Below, one piece after another: positions 14,408 to 24,857 of a DNA stretch of 64,000 nucleotides (its first letter is position 1; each line of letters begins with the position of its first letter). This DNA comes from Siphonodentalium dalli (Eukaryota; Mollusca; Scaphopoda; Gadilida; Siphonodentaliidae): assembly GCA_032622095.1 (NCBI GenBank), contig CP136063.1, positions 149,473,379 to 149,537,378 on the forward strand, given 5' to 3'. The notes under the pieces are model-generated. The model saw only the letters and a list, made by a program, of their open reading frames with translations. It did no database searches and had not been told where the DNA came from. Made by a program: the position numbers and the translations under genes.

Positions 14408-15656
14408 GGATGTTAATATTGACATGTAGATGGGAACGAGTCATTTTGGGGTCATTTGGCCCAAAAACATGGCCGCCAGCAGCCATCTTGGATTTTACTC
14501 TTTGTATGACTAAATCCTTTAGCACGGGCTACAGGTCGTACCTTTAGTCTGATCATCATAAAATTTGTGATGGCTGTTGAAATTGGAATGTAGATGGGAA
14601 CGAGCCATTTTGGGGTCATTCGGACAAAAAATAATGGCCGCCAGCAGCCATCTTGGATTTTACTCTTTGTATGACTAAATCCTTTAGCACGGGCTACAGG
14701 TCGTACCTTTAGTCTGATCATCATCAAATTTGTCATGGATGTTAATATTGACATGTAGATGGGAACGAGTCATTTTGGGGTCATTTGGCCCAAAAACATG
14801 GCCGCCAGCAGCCATCTTGGATTTTACTCTTTGTATGACTAAATCCTTTAGCACGGGCTACAGGTCGTACCTTTAGTCTGATCATCATCAAATTTGTCAT
14901 GGATGTTAATATTGACATGTAGATGGGAACGAGTCATTTTGGGGTCATTTGGCCCAAAAACATGGCCGCCAGCAGCCATCTTGGATTTTACTCTTTGTAT
15001 GACTAAATTCTTTAGCACGGGCTACAGGTCGTACTTTTAGTCTGATCATCATAAAATTTGTCAAGAATGTTAATAATGACATGTAGATGGGAACGAGTCA
15101 TTTTGGGGTCATTTGGCCCAAAAACATGGCCGCCAGCAGCCATCTTGGATTTTACTCTTTGTATGACTGAATCCTTTAGCACGGGCTACAGGTCGTACCT
15201 TTAGTCTGATCATCATAAAATTTGTGATGGCTGTTGAAATTGGAATGTAGATGGGAACGAGCCATTTTGGGGTCATTCGGACAAAAAATAATGGCCGCCA
15301 GCAGCCATCTTGGATTTTACTCTTTGTATGACTAAATCCTTTAGCACGGGCTACAGGTCGTACCTTTAGTCTGATCATCATCAAATTTGTCATGGATGTT
15401 AATATTGACATGTAGATGGGAACGAGTCATTTTGGGGTCATTTGGCCCAAAAACATGGCCGCCAGCAGCCATCTTGGATTTTACTCTTTGTATGACTAAA
15501 TTCTTTAGCACGGGCTACAGGTCGTACTTTTAGTCTGATCATCATAATATTTGTCAAGAATGTTAATAATGACATGTAGATGGGAACGAGTCATTTTGGG
15601 GTCATTCGGCCAAAAAACATGGCCGCCAGCAGGCATCTTTGATTTCACTCTTTGTA

Positions 15657-15756
15657 NNNNNNNNNNNNNNNNNNNNNNNNNNNNNNNNNNNNNNNNNNNN
15701 NNNNNNNNNNNNNNNNNNNNNNNNNNNNNNNNNNNNNNNNNNNNNNNNNNNNNNNN
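15657..15756. other. Assembly gap (100 N)
   Basis: Exactly 100 undetermined bases. Satellite is on the left and an unrelated poly-C-rich tandem repeat on the right, so the gap probably marks a join of unknown true size. Confidence 0.98.
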
Positions 15757-16960
15757 TTATGATTGCAGGATCGTCTAATCTAATGCAAAACAATAACTAG
15801 CTCATCTGACATCCACATGTTAAGAATCAAATTATTCGCCACCCCCTCCCTTACGAACCAATTCAAATCGCAAATTTTTTGCCGCAATTCCACTTACAGG
15901 TCTACGAAATGATTGTTTATGATTGAAGAATCATCTAATCTAATGCACAAAATAAAAAGCTCATCTGACATCCAAGTTTTAAGAATAATGTTATTCGCCA
16001 CACCCCCCCCCCCCCCCCCCCGCCACCAACCAATTCAGATAACAGATTTAAGAATTTTGTTCGCAATTCCTCTTCCAGTTTTATAAAATGATTGTATATG
16101 ATTGAAGGATAAAATAAGCTCATCTGACATCCAGGTTTTAATATCCAAGTTACCCCCCCCCCCCCCCCCCCACCAACCAATTCAGATTTCACATTTTTGT
16201 TCGCAATTCAACTTCCAGTTCTATCAAATGATTGATTATGATTGCAGGATCGTCTAATCTAATGCAAAACAATAACAAGCTCATCTGACTTCCACATTTT
16301 AAGAATAAAATTATTCGCCACCACCCCATTCACCAACCAATTCAGATCGCAAATTTCTGTTCGCAATTCCACTTCCAGTTCTATAAAATGATTGTTTATG
16401 ATTGAAAAATCGTATCATCTAATGCACGAAATAAGAAGCTCATGATCTGCTCATCTGACATCCAAGTTTTAAGTATAAAGTTATTCGCCACCCCCCCCCC
16501 CCCCCCAACCAAACAATTCTGAACGCAGATTTTTGTTCGCAATTCCACTCCCAGTTCTATAAAATGATTGTTTATGATTGAAGGAATGTCTAATCTAATA
16601 CAAACAATAACAAGAAACTCATCTGACATCCAAGTTTTGAGATTAAAGTTATTCACCACCCCCCTCCCCCAACCAATTCAGGTCACATAATTGTTTTCGC
16701 AAGTCCACACTACCAGTTCTAGAAAATGATTGTTTATGATTTAGGGATCGGCTAATCCAATGCACAAATGAAGAAATCTAACTGACGTCCGAGATTTAAG
16801 AATACTTTTATTCGCCACCCCCATCTCAAATTCCAATGACAAATATTTGTCCGAAATGTACTTCTAAACCTTGAAATGAACGCCTAATATAGTACACAAA
16901 TCCTAACATATAAAGCACAACAATTATCTGACACCAAGTTTTTGACAACAAAACGGTACA
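15757..16960. repeat. Tandem repeat, ~135-175-bp unit with poly-C tracts
   Basis: TTTATGATTG or a close variant recurs near 15757, 15915, 16095, 16230, 16395, 16570 and 16733. Each unit also carries CTCATCTGACATCCA, TTATTCGCCACC followed by a C tract of variable length, and TTCGCAATTCCACTTCCAG. Units become more diverged towards the right. No coding potential seen; the open minus-strand frames read poly-glycine from the C tracts. Confidence 0.85.
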
Positions 16961-17556
16961 CCTTCCCCACCCCCTAAAATCCTCAATCAGTTATGCAACA
17001 CCCCACCCCCTCCTCCATCTCCACCTGTCATACAGATCACATAATTTTGAGCTAAAATATGCTTGTATGCCGTATTTGAAGTTCCAGTGTTAGAAAAAAA
17101 AAATATGTACCCCCCCCCCCCCTTCTCATATTGCAACCCAACTCACAGCCTTTTGCGTAAGGACTGAATATCATTATTCCCGATGCTCGAGATCACCATA
17201 CTCTCCGTATGTGGAGCAAATCAAGAAAATATATAAACGCTATTCGCCACCCGGGTGGCAAATTAACGATTTCTATGTTATATGACCCCAAAATGCGTTG
17301 AATAGTACACCGATTGTACCAACATGTCAATTTCTAGAAAGTAGGCAGATATAATTTACTAATGATCAAAACTTAGCCCAAAATGACCACCGAAAATCGG
17401 ACAGTTGATAGCAGTTAAATCCATTTCGTTTTCTACGAATTGGAATATTTTGAGCAAAAATTGCGAACGTTTAACATGTAGGCTGAGTCAGTTGATATTT
17501 TGTCACCTGATCAGATCAAACGAATCTCTATTGTGTTGTTGGATATCGAGAGTCAA
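16961..17556. other. No gene recognised (C-rich, then ordinary sequence)
   Basis: Continues the C-rich character (poly-C at about 17108-17122) and then becomes unremarkable. No supported gene, repeat or element end seen between about 17150 and 17556. Confidence 0.5.
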
Positions 17557-19840
17557 TTAAACATTGGCATCTGAATCACAATGACCAGCACACATACATA
17601 GTACAGCACATGGCAGGTTAGCTTTAACACACTTGCACAAGTTTTTGCACGCTTTCTTGCAACCGCAGTGAATTAAAGGTACTCAATCCGTAAAGAGGGT
17701 CCCCATCTCAACAGATTCCAACGACAACAATCAGATCAGAGGGTCCTATATTACTATTTCTTTGGCTTTGGGGGTAAAAAATATTTGATTCGAGTCGAGG
17801 AACCCATCAAACAAAGCTCAGAGTTATTAGATATTGATTTTTGAAATTTGTTAATTGCTCGAGATGAGTACTAATAACTGCCGTCAATTTGGTAACCTGC
17901 TCGAGATTTTACGCCAAAACTCTATTCAAACAGACAAGGATGGATAACTCTATAATCAAGTGGTAATAATAACGAAATTTTGACTGTCTTCTGGGCCAGA
18001 AAGAATTCCCGATAATGAAAAATAATAGATTTCTAAAATCGATATCTAACAAATCTGAGCTTTGATGGGTGACTTCCTCGACTCGAATCAAATATTTTTG
18101 ACCCCTGAAGCCATTGAAATAGTAATTGAGAGGAGTTTTATCGGATTGAGTACCTTTAACTCCTGATAAACTTTGCTGGCATCAGGAAGTTGTGACCACT
18201 TTGGTGCGAATCCATCTGGAAGAATATTCCAGCCCCAATCGGATGGGCAGGGCAACTTCTGTGCAGCGACCAATGACTGTCCCCAGATGAAACCTGCTTG
18301 ATATGCAACTCGATTGACGTGTTCCCTGAGAGCGCCAAGCGTCGGTGGAATGGTCTCTATGGTTCTAGTACAATCTCCTAGCCTCATTCACAGTCGTTGT
18401 TCCAGAAGTCTTGGGAGTACATAAGAACGACGAACCGCTGTATAATATCCAATGAACCCTCGTCAACACTTGGGGGGAATTGACTCGAGCATAACAAGGC
18501 GTCCGTGAGTTCAGGATACGATTCCCAGACATTCCACGCTGTTTTCTTACCTCTCCCGGCAAAAGCGGATGTAGTGTCTGACCCAGTTAATGCATGGAAA
18601 GCAGGTAACACCTTTGATTTATCGGGACCAAGCGAAACAGCTATTTAATGGGTTGGTATCAAACGATAGTTTTTGTTTACCCCGAAGGCAATCCACAATT
18701 CTTCAATTTCAAATTGACAAACATGAGCTACGGCAAGAACTACAACGTCGTTATCGACAGTTCGGATTAAAACTTTGGTGTGTCCGTTGCTATCTGAATG
18801 TGATACATGAAGAATAACCCGCGTATCTGCCTCTTCGTGATTGCACGATACCATTCCGTCAATCGGTGCGTCTCCACCATTAATACACAACACATGGTTC
18901 TCTTCCGTCACGAATAGTTGTTTCTGGGAAACGTCGAGTTCGACTAATTTCTTGGACAGAAATGAAAACAATTCAGACTTATACTCCGAATTACGGAGGA
19001 ACGATGACCAGTTGCGTGGTATCTGAGTTTTTTCCAGCACACGTCTTCTGATCCCTTCACCTCGCTGTTCTCTGATTCCAGATTTCAAACTTTTTGGTAA
19101 GTATCTATCCCATACAACGTCAACTCGTTTCGCGTTTTCTAGCTGTGACGTCACATATGGCACAAACGAGTTATCTGCATAATCACCAAATGTTGCTGAA
19201 GATGCTGGTTGGACCATGTTGACAATCACCGATCCATCAAGTACAATCGCCGTCACATCTGGTGGGTGTTCAGCTGCTTTGCTTGGCGCGGTCTGTTCCA
19301 AACAGCTTAGAAGATCAGAATTCGTCCCAGTTCGCAGCCAGCTTGTCATTAGCAGAAAGTGCTGGAGCGTTCGCTTGATTTTCGTGGGAAAAGAATTGTT
19401 CCAGGTCACCATCTCTCACTTGACACCCTATATACAACCGCGAAAACAACAGACAGTCGTTTTTCAAAGAGTAATTTTTATCTTGGAGTTTTGATTTTCT
19501 TTTAGATTGAGTACCGAATAGAGACAGGGACAACTTTGTAATTGTATCAGAAAGTGGGTCATTTGAGTCTGGTTTGAGCAATCTCTGTTCAACGAACTCG
19601 GCATAATTTTCAGGTCCTTTCTGCCTTGCAGATGTTATAGAAACAATCACATCGGTTGACATACAGTCCATAGTATCGAGTCGAATAAGGTCAGGACTTG
19701 TCTCAAGGAAAGGGTTGCCAACTTCTTCCAACACAGAAACAAGCGAAGACACATCATTAAGAAAATCTGCATGCTTATTTGGTGACCATTCATGATGATT
19801 AGATGCTAATATGTCTGTGTGGTTAGAGTATTCGAACTCA
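17557..19840 (-). pseudogene. Decayed gene, C-terminal half: FEN1/XPG-like nuclease region plus Cys-rich tail
   Basis: I recognise this as a multicopy animal protein family, usually annotated only as uncharacterized. Reading leftwards: NPFLETSPDLIRLDT (about 19715), LLFSRLYIGCQVRDGDLEQF, then acidic motifs VLDGSVIVNM (D at 19236), VVWD followed by a K/R-rich stretch (D at 19107), HEEADTR (18818-18839), VDND (18747-18755) and LTGSD (18576). Spacing and flanking residues parallel the seven catalytic acids of FEN1-type nucleases (D34, D86, E158, E160, D179, D181, D233), so a PIN/FEN fold is my inference. The tail is WGWNILPDG, YQEL, then HCGCKKACKNLCKC, resembling a CXC (tesmin) Cys motif, and stops at 17557. 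It is broken by an in-frame TAA (18645-18647), frameshifts near 19345 and around 18370-18410, and a TTAA element at 17677-18155. The start is missing; it joins the half at 23257. Confidence 0.85.
17677..18155 (-). mobile_element. TTAA-flanked miniature inverted-repeat transposon, copy 1 (479 bp)
   Basis: Begins AGGTACTCAATCCG and ends with its reverse complement, with TTAA at 17673-17676 and 18156-18159. It has long imperfect inverted arms of ~150 bp. A precise 4-bp TTAA target duplication is the piggyBac hallmark, although the terminal bases do not start with the usual CC. It sits inside the coding region of the flanking pseudogene; removing it with one TTAA rejoins YQEL to IHCGCKK in frame. 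Oriented opposite to the copies at 29303 and 30921. No transposase inside. Confidence 0.9.
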
Positions 19841-20280
19841 TTTCGCCAATTTGGCCGGTTACTTCATGTGACTTTTTCATCTGACGTGTGTGTCGGATAA
19901 TTGATCTGGAGGATTTATGTAAATGTTAGCCCAAACTACATTTCCAAGTAACGATGGTTTTGTTGTTTATTTTGAGGAATAATACCGCGTCAGATGAATT
20001 CAGCCCAAATATGTTAACAGTTGTCGTGTCAAACATTCGGCAGTAGGTTAGCGTTATTTAGTATTTGTGGATGTCCTTTAACATGGGGAAAATAGACTAC
20101 TGCGCTTGAACGAGCATGTGAATTTGTCGTTTTTAATGTACAGCAACTTGATAATCAATAACAGAGGCATTCTCTGTCAAATATGGTCGCTCTATTTACG
20201 GTATTAATTGCGGAACTTTCTAAAGTAAACTACGCGTAAACGGATACATACGGTAAATTCTAGAATGTGCCGGAATCGGC

Positions 20281-20316
20281 CTAATCGCCCCAGGGCCAAC
20301 TCGCCCAGTCGACGTG
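20281..20316. repeat. Relic resembling the MULE terminal repeat
   Basis: TCGCCCCAGGGCCAACTCGC followed by CCAGTCGACG closely matches the terminal repeat of the MULE at 41008-43290, including the order of its two GGGCCCACTCGCCCC-like words and the adjoining GTCGAC. No partner end seen nearby. Confidence 0.55.
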
Positions 20317-20568
20317 TGTCAATTCGGTACCTACTATAACATGTACCCGAGTCCGATACGGAATAAAAGATGTATACGGGTGTTATATAGCGTTTGGTCC
20401 GTTGTTTCTCAATGAATATTATTGAAATTTGGTGTATATGTCCGGGCTGGGACATGGAATACAACAACGTTTGAATTGTTTTTAAATTTACAAATTTGTT
20501 GATTTTATTCAATTTGTTTTCGTTCTGAAAACACACTATAAAGTGTATATAATATAATAACGAACACG

Positions 20569-20850
20569 AGACATACATAATTTATAAACTGTTAACAAAA
20601 GATATCAAATTCAATACATGACAAAGATGACTCAGTGGAGTTTATAAAGTGAACATAAAAACATTGAGGTAAGCATATTTTTAAGGAATGCAACTTTATT
20701 TAATGATAATAAACACATAAATTAAAATAACAAACATGAGACATACATGATTTATAAACTGTTAACAAAAGATATCAAACTCAATACATGACAAAGATGA
20801 CTCAGTGAAGTTTATAAAGTGAACATAAAAATATTAAGGTAAGAATCTTT
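20569..20850. repeat. Direct repeat pair, ~178-bp offset
   Basis: GAGACATACATRATTTATAA through AACATAAAAAYATTRAGGTAAG is present twice, near 20569-20670 and 20747-20845, with few differences. The second copy is followed by diverged satellite. Confidence 0.8.
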
Positions 20851-20864
20851 TTAAGCATTACTAA

Positions 20865-22060
20865 ACCGTTTAGCACAGACCACAGTCCACTTCACTCATC
20901 CGATCATCACCAAACTTCATATTTATCTTGATATTCATCTATCAGATGAGAGCTATCAAATATTTTTTTAATTTCATAAGAAAAAATGGTCGCCAGCGGC
21001 CATATTGCATTTACGTTATATTTTATCGCGTCATGTCGATATCTAGTATTACTTAGAAATTTCACCTTTCCAGATTCATAATTGCTCCATTGACTGTAAC
21101 AGATGAAATTATTCCCCTCTTCGGATAGAGTGTCACTGAAACTTTATTTTGTCAGACTGTCTGTATAATCACTGATTATATATGGCAATAATCTGTAATA
21201 AGATGTAGCACTATTTTATTTTATATTTACATGCAGTGCTGTTTTTATACATCAATTCTAATCCCCCTAGATCATCATGTGATCGATCATACATCGCGCG
21301 AGGACCTGGTTGAATTAAGGGGGGTTTTATGGATCACTTCTGTCCTCAAGCTAGATTATACTTATGACATTTAATGGCATGTTACTAACGTGGAGGGTTA
21401 GATATGCTTGAGAAACCACCACTCTTTAATTCACACCAAGTTCTCAGCTGTCATGTTCGGATATTAGAACCCATAGCCATGATATATGGTTTATTTTGTG
21501 TATACTAGTAATATAGTTATTTTCAGTACCTTTATATACCAGTACTGTGTATAACAATGCATATAAATTAATCCATGTATACATGTATATTGATTCAACG
21601 GATTCAGTGGTTTTGTCCATCAGTCTATCAAATTTGCGGGGGAAAACATGGCCACAAGCAGTACACCCTGCTAAATTTCGAATTTGAATCAATTGGCGCA
21701 CCCTGCAGTCAGCTTTTATTGGAGAACTTTTTCTTATGTGGATATTTTGGGTCACCGCTAGATGTGAGCCATATTTTGTTCTCAAACTGTCCTTGTGAAG
21801 ACATCACTGCCAGCGGTGATCTTCAATTTTACTATTTTTATGGCTAAATAATTTGGTTGATCCTACAGACGACACCCCTTGTCCGATCGTCATCAGATTC
21901 CACAATTATCTTCTGGATAACCAGGGTGAGAGTAATCTAATTTTCCCGAATTTCGTTAAAAAACATTACCACAGGCAGCAATTTGGTATCTTACTCTTTG
22001 ATCCTCTTTTGCATGACTGAATTGTTTAGCAACTGTACAGACATATCCCTCATCTGGTTT
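20865..22060. repeat. Old, diverged relatives of the 165-bp satellite
   Basis: Segments resembling the satellite monomer occur near 20870-21005 (GTTTAGCACAGACCAC, GATCATCACCAAACTTCAT, GGTCGCCAGCGGCCATATTG) and 21640-22040. They are far more diverged from one another than monomers of the main array. No gene recognised. Confidence 0.6.
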
Positions 22061-22299
22061 TTATATACATGTATATCTCTTCATGCGGATAGCCAGTATT
22101 ACGTAGGTACTCCAACTTTCTGCATTCCTGTCATCATTTGAAATATAAATATTTACCTGATACATGCACCCTTCAAAATTTGTTTCGTCGTATCTATTTT
22201 AATGACCCGTATGGTAATATTGATACAGATATATTTGTCAAACATTTCTTTGTACAATATACAGGTATTTAGTTTGTAACTAAATCTAGAAATATATAA

Positions 22300-23100
22300 T
22301 AGTAGCTCGTGGACCCCACTTCGTCCGGGATGTTCCCCTCTGATTTTCGGAGAAATGCGCGATTTAACCTTGAATTGACTATTTTAAAGGTGAAGGTCAT
22401 GTCGGGGTCACGATTTGACCCGTCCAAAACACTCCCCGGACAAAAGTCACGACAAAAGTACCCGTCGAAATCCGCCCGGCTTTATACCCGATTTGACCTT
22501 GAATTGACAATTTTGAATGTCAAGATCAGGTCATGGTCATGATTTGACCCACCCGAAACACTCCTGGGACAAAAGTAACAGTAGGTATCAAATTTCGTTG
22601 AAATACTTCCGTTTTACCAGATTTGACCTTGAATTGATCTTTTTGAATGTCAAAGTCAGGTCGGGATCAAGATTTGACCCGTCCAAAATACTCCCTGGAA
22701 ATAATTACCCCTAGGTATCAAATTTCGTCAAATCTGTCCGGCAGTTTTCCCGGCCATAGCTAACAGACAAACAGACAGACAAATGTCCAAAATATATATT
22801 AAACTAGCTGATGTACTCGACTTCATTCGGGCTAGTTAGGGAATTTTTTTGTGATCGCCTCCATCTGGACAGTACCCAGTATATACAGCGTCTGGCCAAA
22901 CTATTGTTCAATTGGTCCAGAAACATGCCTATATCAGCACGTTCGAGAACATGGTCCCACGTGAAATTGGACCCGTCCATATTGCTCCCGGGATCGAAGT
23001 AGTCCTACACACAAATTTTTAGTCGGATCGGTCAAGGTCCAGAAACATGCCTATGAGCGAGGTCAAGTTGACACGTTAAATACCAAATTCGAGCAGTGTT
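22300..23100. repeat. Tandem repeat, ~125-bp unit, diverging rightwards
   Basis: GATTTGACCTTGAATTGA recurs near 22362, 22491 and 22621, each followed by a GTCA-rich segment and GATTTGACCCGTCCAAAACA or a variant and by CTCCYGGACAAAAGT. Weaker units with GGTCCAGAAACATGCCTAT follow at about 22913 and 23036. Confidence 0.75.
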
Positions 23101-23109
23101 AGAGTCTAT

Positions 23110-23166
23110 AACACATACACACATGCATTCACGCATACACACATACATACATACATACATACAGAC
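23110..23166. repeat. Microsatellite (CATA)n
   Basis: Runs of ACACATACACACATGCAT and then ACATACATACATACATACAT. Simple sequence repeat. Confidence 0.85.
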
Positions 23167-23256
23167 AGGTGTTTCAAAATGTATAATCGATAGCTACAAC
23201 AATTCTATGGTAGATAGTTCACGGCCGACCTGATGCATGCATCTTAGTTTTCTTGT

Positions 23257-24857
23257 TAATAATTATAGCGAACTCAGGTCCTGACAAAAGCCACCGCTTT
23301 AGAGCCGCAGGATTCTCAGTCAGCCCAACAGCACCTCCATCCCCTTTGATTACCTTGTTAGACTGCTCGTGTGACTGGTTCAACGCCATTTTAGAGAACT
23401 TGTTATTTGAGCGTTGTATGACAAAGTTACTTTGCATGAATTATGTATATACAGATGGGTGTTGCTCTTTCAGTTGGACCAAATCCCGTATGTGTACTGG
23501 AAGCCATCGAGAGTAATGAATATGATCTAGTGAGAAAAACCAGGGCATCATTTTGTCCAGGCAATCCAAATAAAGAGGGAAATCTCCAACCCTGAGTGAT
23601 CGCACGAAAACATTGAGAAGAATTTCTAGTTCGGCCACTGTGTACCAATACATGAACTGTAGATAGTTTTTAACACACCCTTTTCACCACTTCCCAAATG
23701 ACAGTTTTGAAGTACACTCGTTTGGTTGATCATTGATAAAATCAGTGTATGCCCTATCTAAGAGAACATGAAGGGCTGTCAGAGTTACTTGATGAGCATA
23801 ACGAGATTGCTTGAGTTTATGTCCTGACAATATTGAATCACATTTGCCTGATGTAGTTATACCCGCACGAACAAACATATCTGACCAACCACTGTTAGCC
23901 AGCCACTGTCCCAATACTGACAAAAACACCATCTCGATATGCATGCCACACACCATGATGACGCACGTATTCTCACCATAACGTTCGGGAAATGTCCATT
24001 GGATGCGCTTTGCTAGACTAAATAAAGGTTGATCCATAGCTAAAACAGGAATCTGTCCTAGCTGCGTTGAGAAATTCAACAGCATCTTGCACAATTCGCA
24101 TTGAGTGCACAATCATCGCTGCCGAATTTGCATTCTCTGTGAATAGAGGGAGAAGTCCAATTATTGCTTGTGGCATCACACTTTCCTGTTAATTTGAGTA
24201 GAATGCTGACCAATTAAGGTGTGAGTCCACTTTCTCCACTTCATTTGATTTCCCATGAGATTCTGCATCCACCAGCTTGGACAACCACTCGTCTTCGTCA
24301 GCTGTGGCAAGCTGGAATGTCTGTCCATCTGGACGAACAGCACCTTCAACAGGCGGTACCAAAACATCAGAATTGCTCAAAGAAACAGGTTTGACCATGG
24401 TATAACTGTGCGGGATGGTGCCAGTGAATGAACTCCCTAATGAGTCGTAGTTATGCCTTGCCATCTGTGATCCTGTATTTTCTGTAGAAACATGATTCGT
24501 TAGTGATACGGCGGTACCGTGGAATGAATCCTTGGCCGTAGTCGATGAAGGATTATGATCTATGTTGTCCACGGCAGCAGTTGTGAACACACCAGTTTTA
24601 ATATCAGGTGGACAAACCAAACCCTCTTGTGCAAACTTGGCGCACACAGTATTAGCAAGACAGTTTGAGATACTCATCACGCGTTTGTATGATACAGAAA
24701 GTCCAAGACTATGAAGTTTGTTGACAAGCTTTTTCTTTCTGGTTGCCCCATGAATCATCACGCGGAGATAAATTGCCAAGGGGGGTTCCCGTTTTGTATC
24801 ATATATAACGAGTATGTTCACTTGGTTTGCGTGACGTTCGTTTATCCTTGACCACAT
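23257..24857 (-). pseudogene. Decayed gene, N-terminal half of the nuclease-family protein
   Basis: Reading leftwards from 24857: KREPPLAIYLRVMIHGATRK, LGLSVSYKRVMSIS, TTAAVDNIDHNPSSTTAKDS (D codon near 24569), then IPVLAMDQPLF (D near 24034), YGENTCVIMVCGMHIEM, RYAHQVT, LDHIHYSRWLPVH, and NQSHEQSN followed by GGAVGLTENPAALKRW (E near 23368). These are the conserved blocks that precede the HEEADTR region in full members of this family, so this and 17557-19840 are one gene. In-frame stops lie at 24189-24191, 23684-23686 and 23441-23443, with a frameshift near 24070. The three conserved acids in D, D, E order could suggest an RNase-H-like fold, but that is speculation. An in-frame extension upstream to about 25070 is open after a stop at 24867; I cannot say whether it belongs. 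Confidence 0.85.

Larger units (their letters stand above)
1166..15656. repeat. Satellite DNA array, ~154-165-bp monomers in higher-order repeats
   Basis: About 88 head-to-tail monomers of ~165 bp (one class ~154 bp), each holding an ATGGCCGCCAGCAGCCATCT-like segment, a GGGCTACAGGTCGTAC segment and CATGTAGATGGGAACGAG. At least five monomer classes can be told apart by fixed differences such as GTGATGGCTGTTG, GTCATGGATGTTA, GTCAAGAATGTTA, GTCGTGGCTGTTG, and the short class lacking the CTCTTTGTATGA segment. The classes recur in the same order, so the unit of homogenisation is a multi-monomer block. Spacing between short-class monomers is about 650, 970, 1140, 1300 or 1470 bp. The first monomers (1166-1500) are the most diverged, as at the edge of an array. 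The array runs into an assembly gap, so its true length is unknown. Because 165 is divisible by 3, minus-strand reading frames stay open for ~100 codons; I regard these as chance. Confidence 0.95.
19841..23256. other. ~3.4-kb interruption of the nuclease-family pseudogene
   Basis: The family's continuous sequence stops at GPEFAIIIN (minus strand, 23257) and resumes at EFEYSNHTD (minus strand, 19840). Neither edge has a GT donor or an AG acceptor at the homologous point, so I infer inserted DNA rather than an intron. The filling is a mosaic of old repeats (listed separately) without an open reading frame I can assign. No clean terminal inverted repeat or target duplication was found. Confidence 0.55.

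Noticed and set aside
1744-15411. Recurrent ~100-codon minus-strand open frames in the satellite, nearly identical in eleven places
   Set aside because: Monomer length 165 is a multiple of three, so a frame open in one monomer stays open in the next. Sequence identity reflects DNA homogenisation, and no promoter or conserved protein motif is evident.
1166-15656. CRISPR-like array
   Set aside because: Units are contiguous 154-165-bp satellite monomers with no unique spacers, in an animal-type genome.
15935-16659. Glycine-rich minus-strand frames
   Set aside because: Created by poly-C tracts in a tandem repeat.
19841-23256. Ordinary intron joining the two gene halves
   Set aside because: No GT or AG at the homologous junction; the nearest CAG/GT and AG sites leave extra residues and an in-frame stop. 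Not excluded absolutely.
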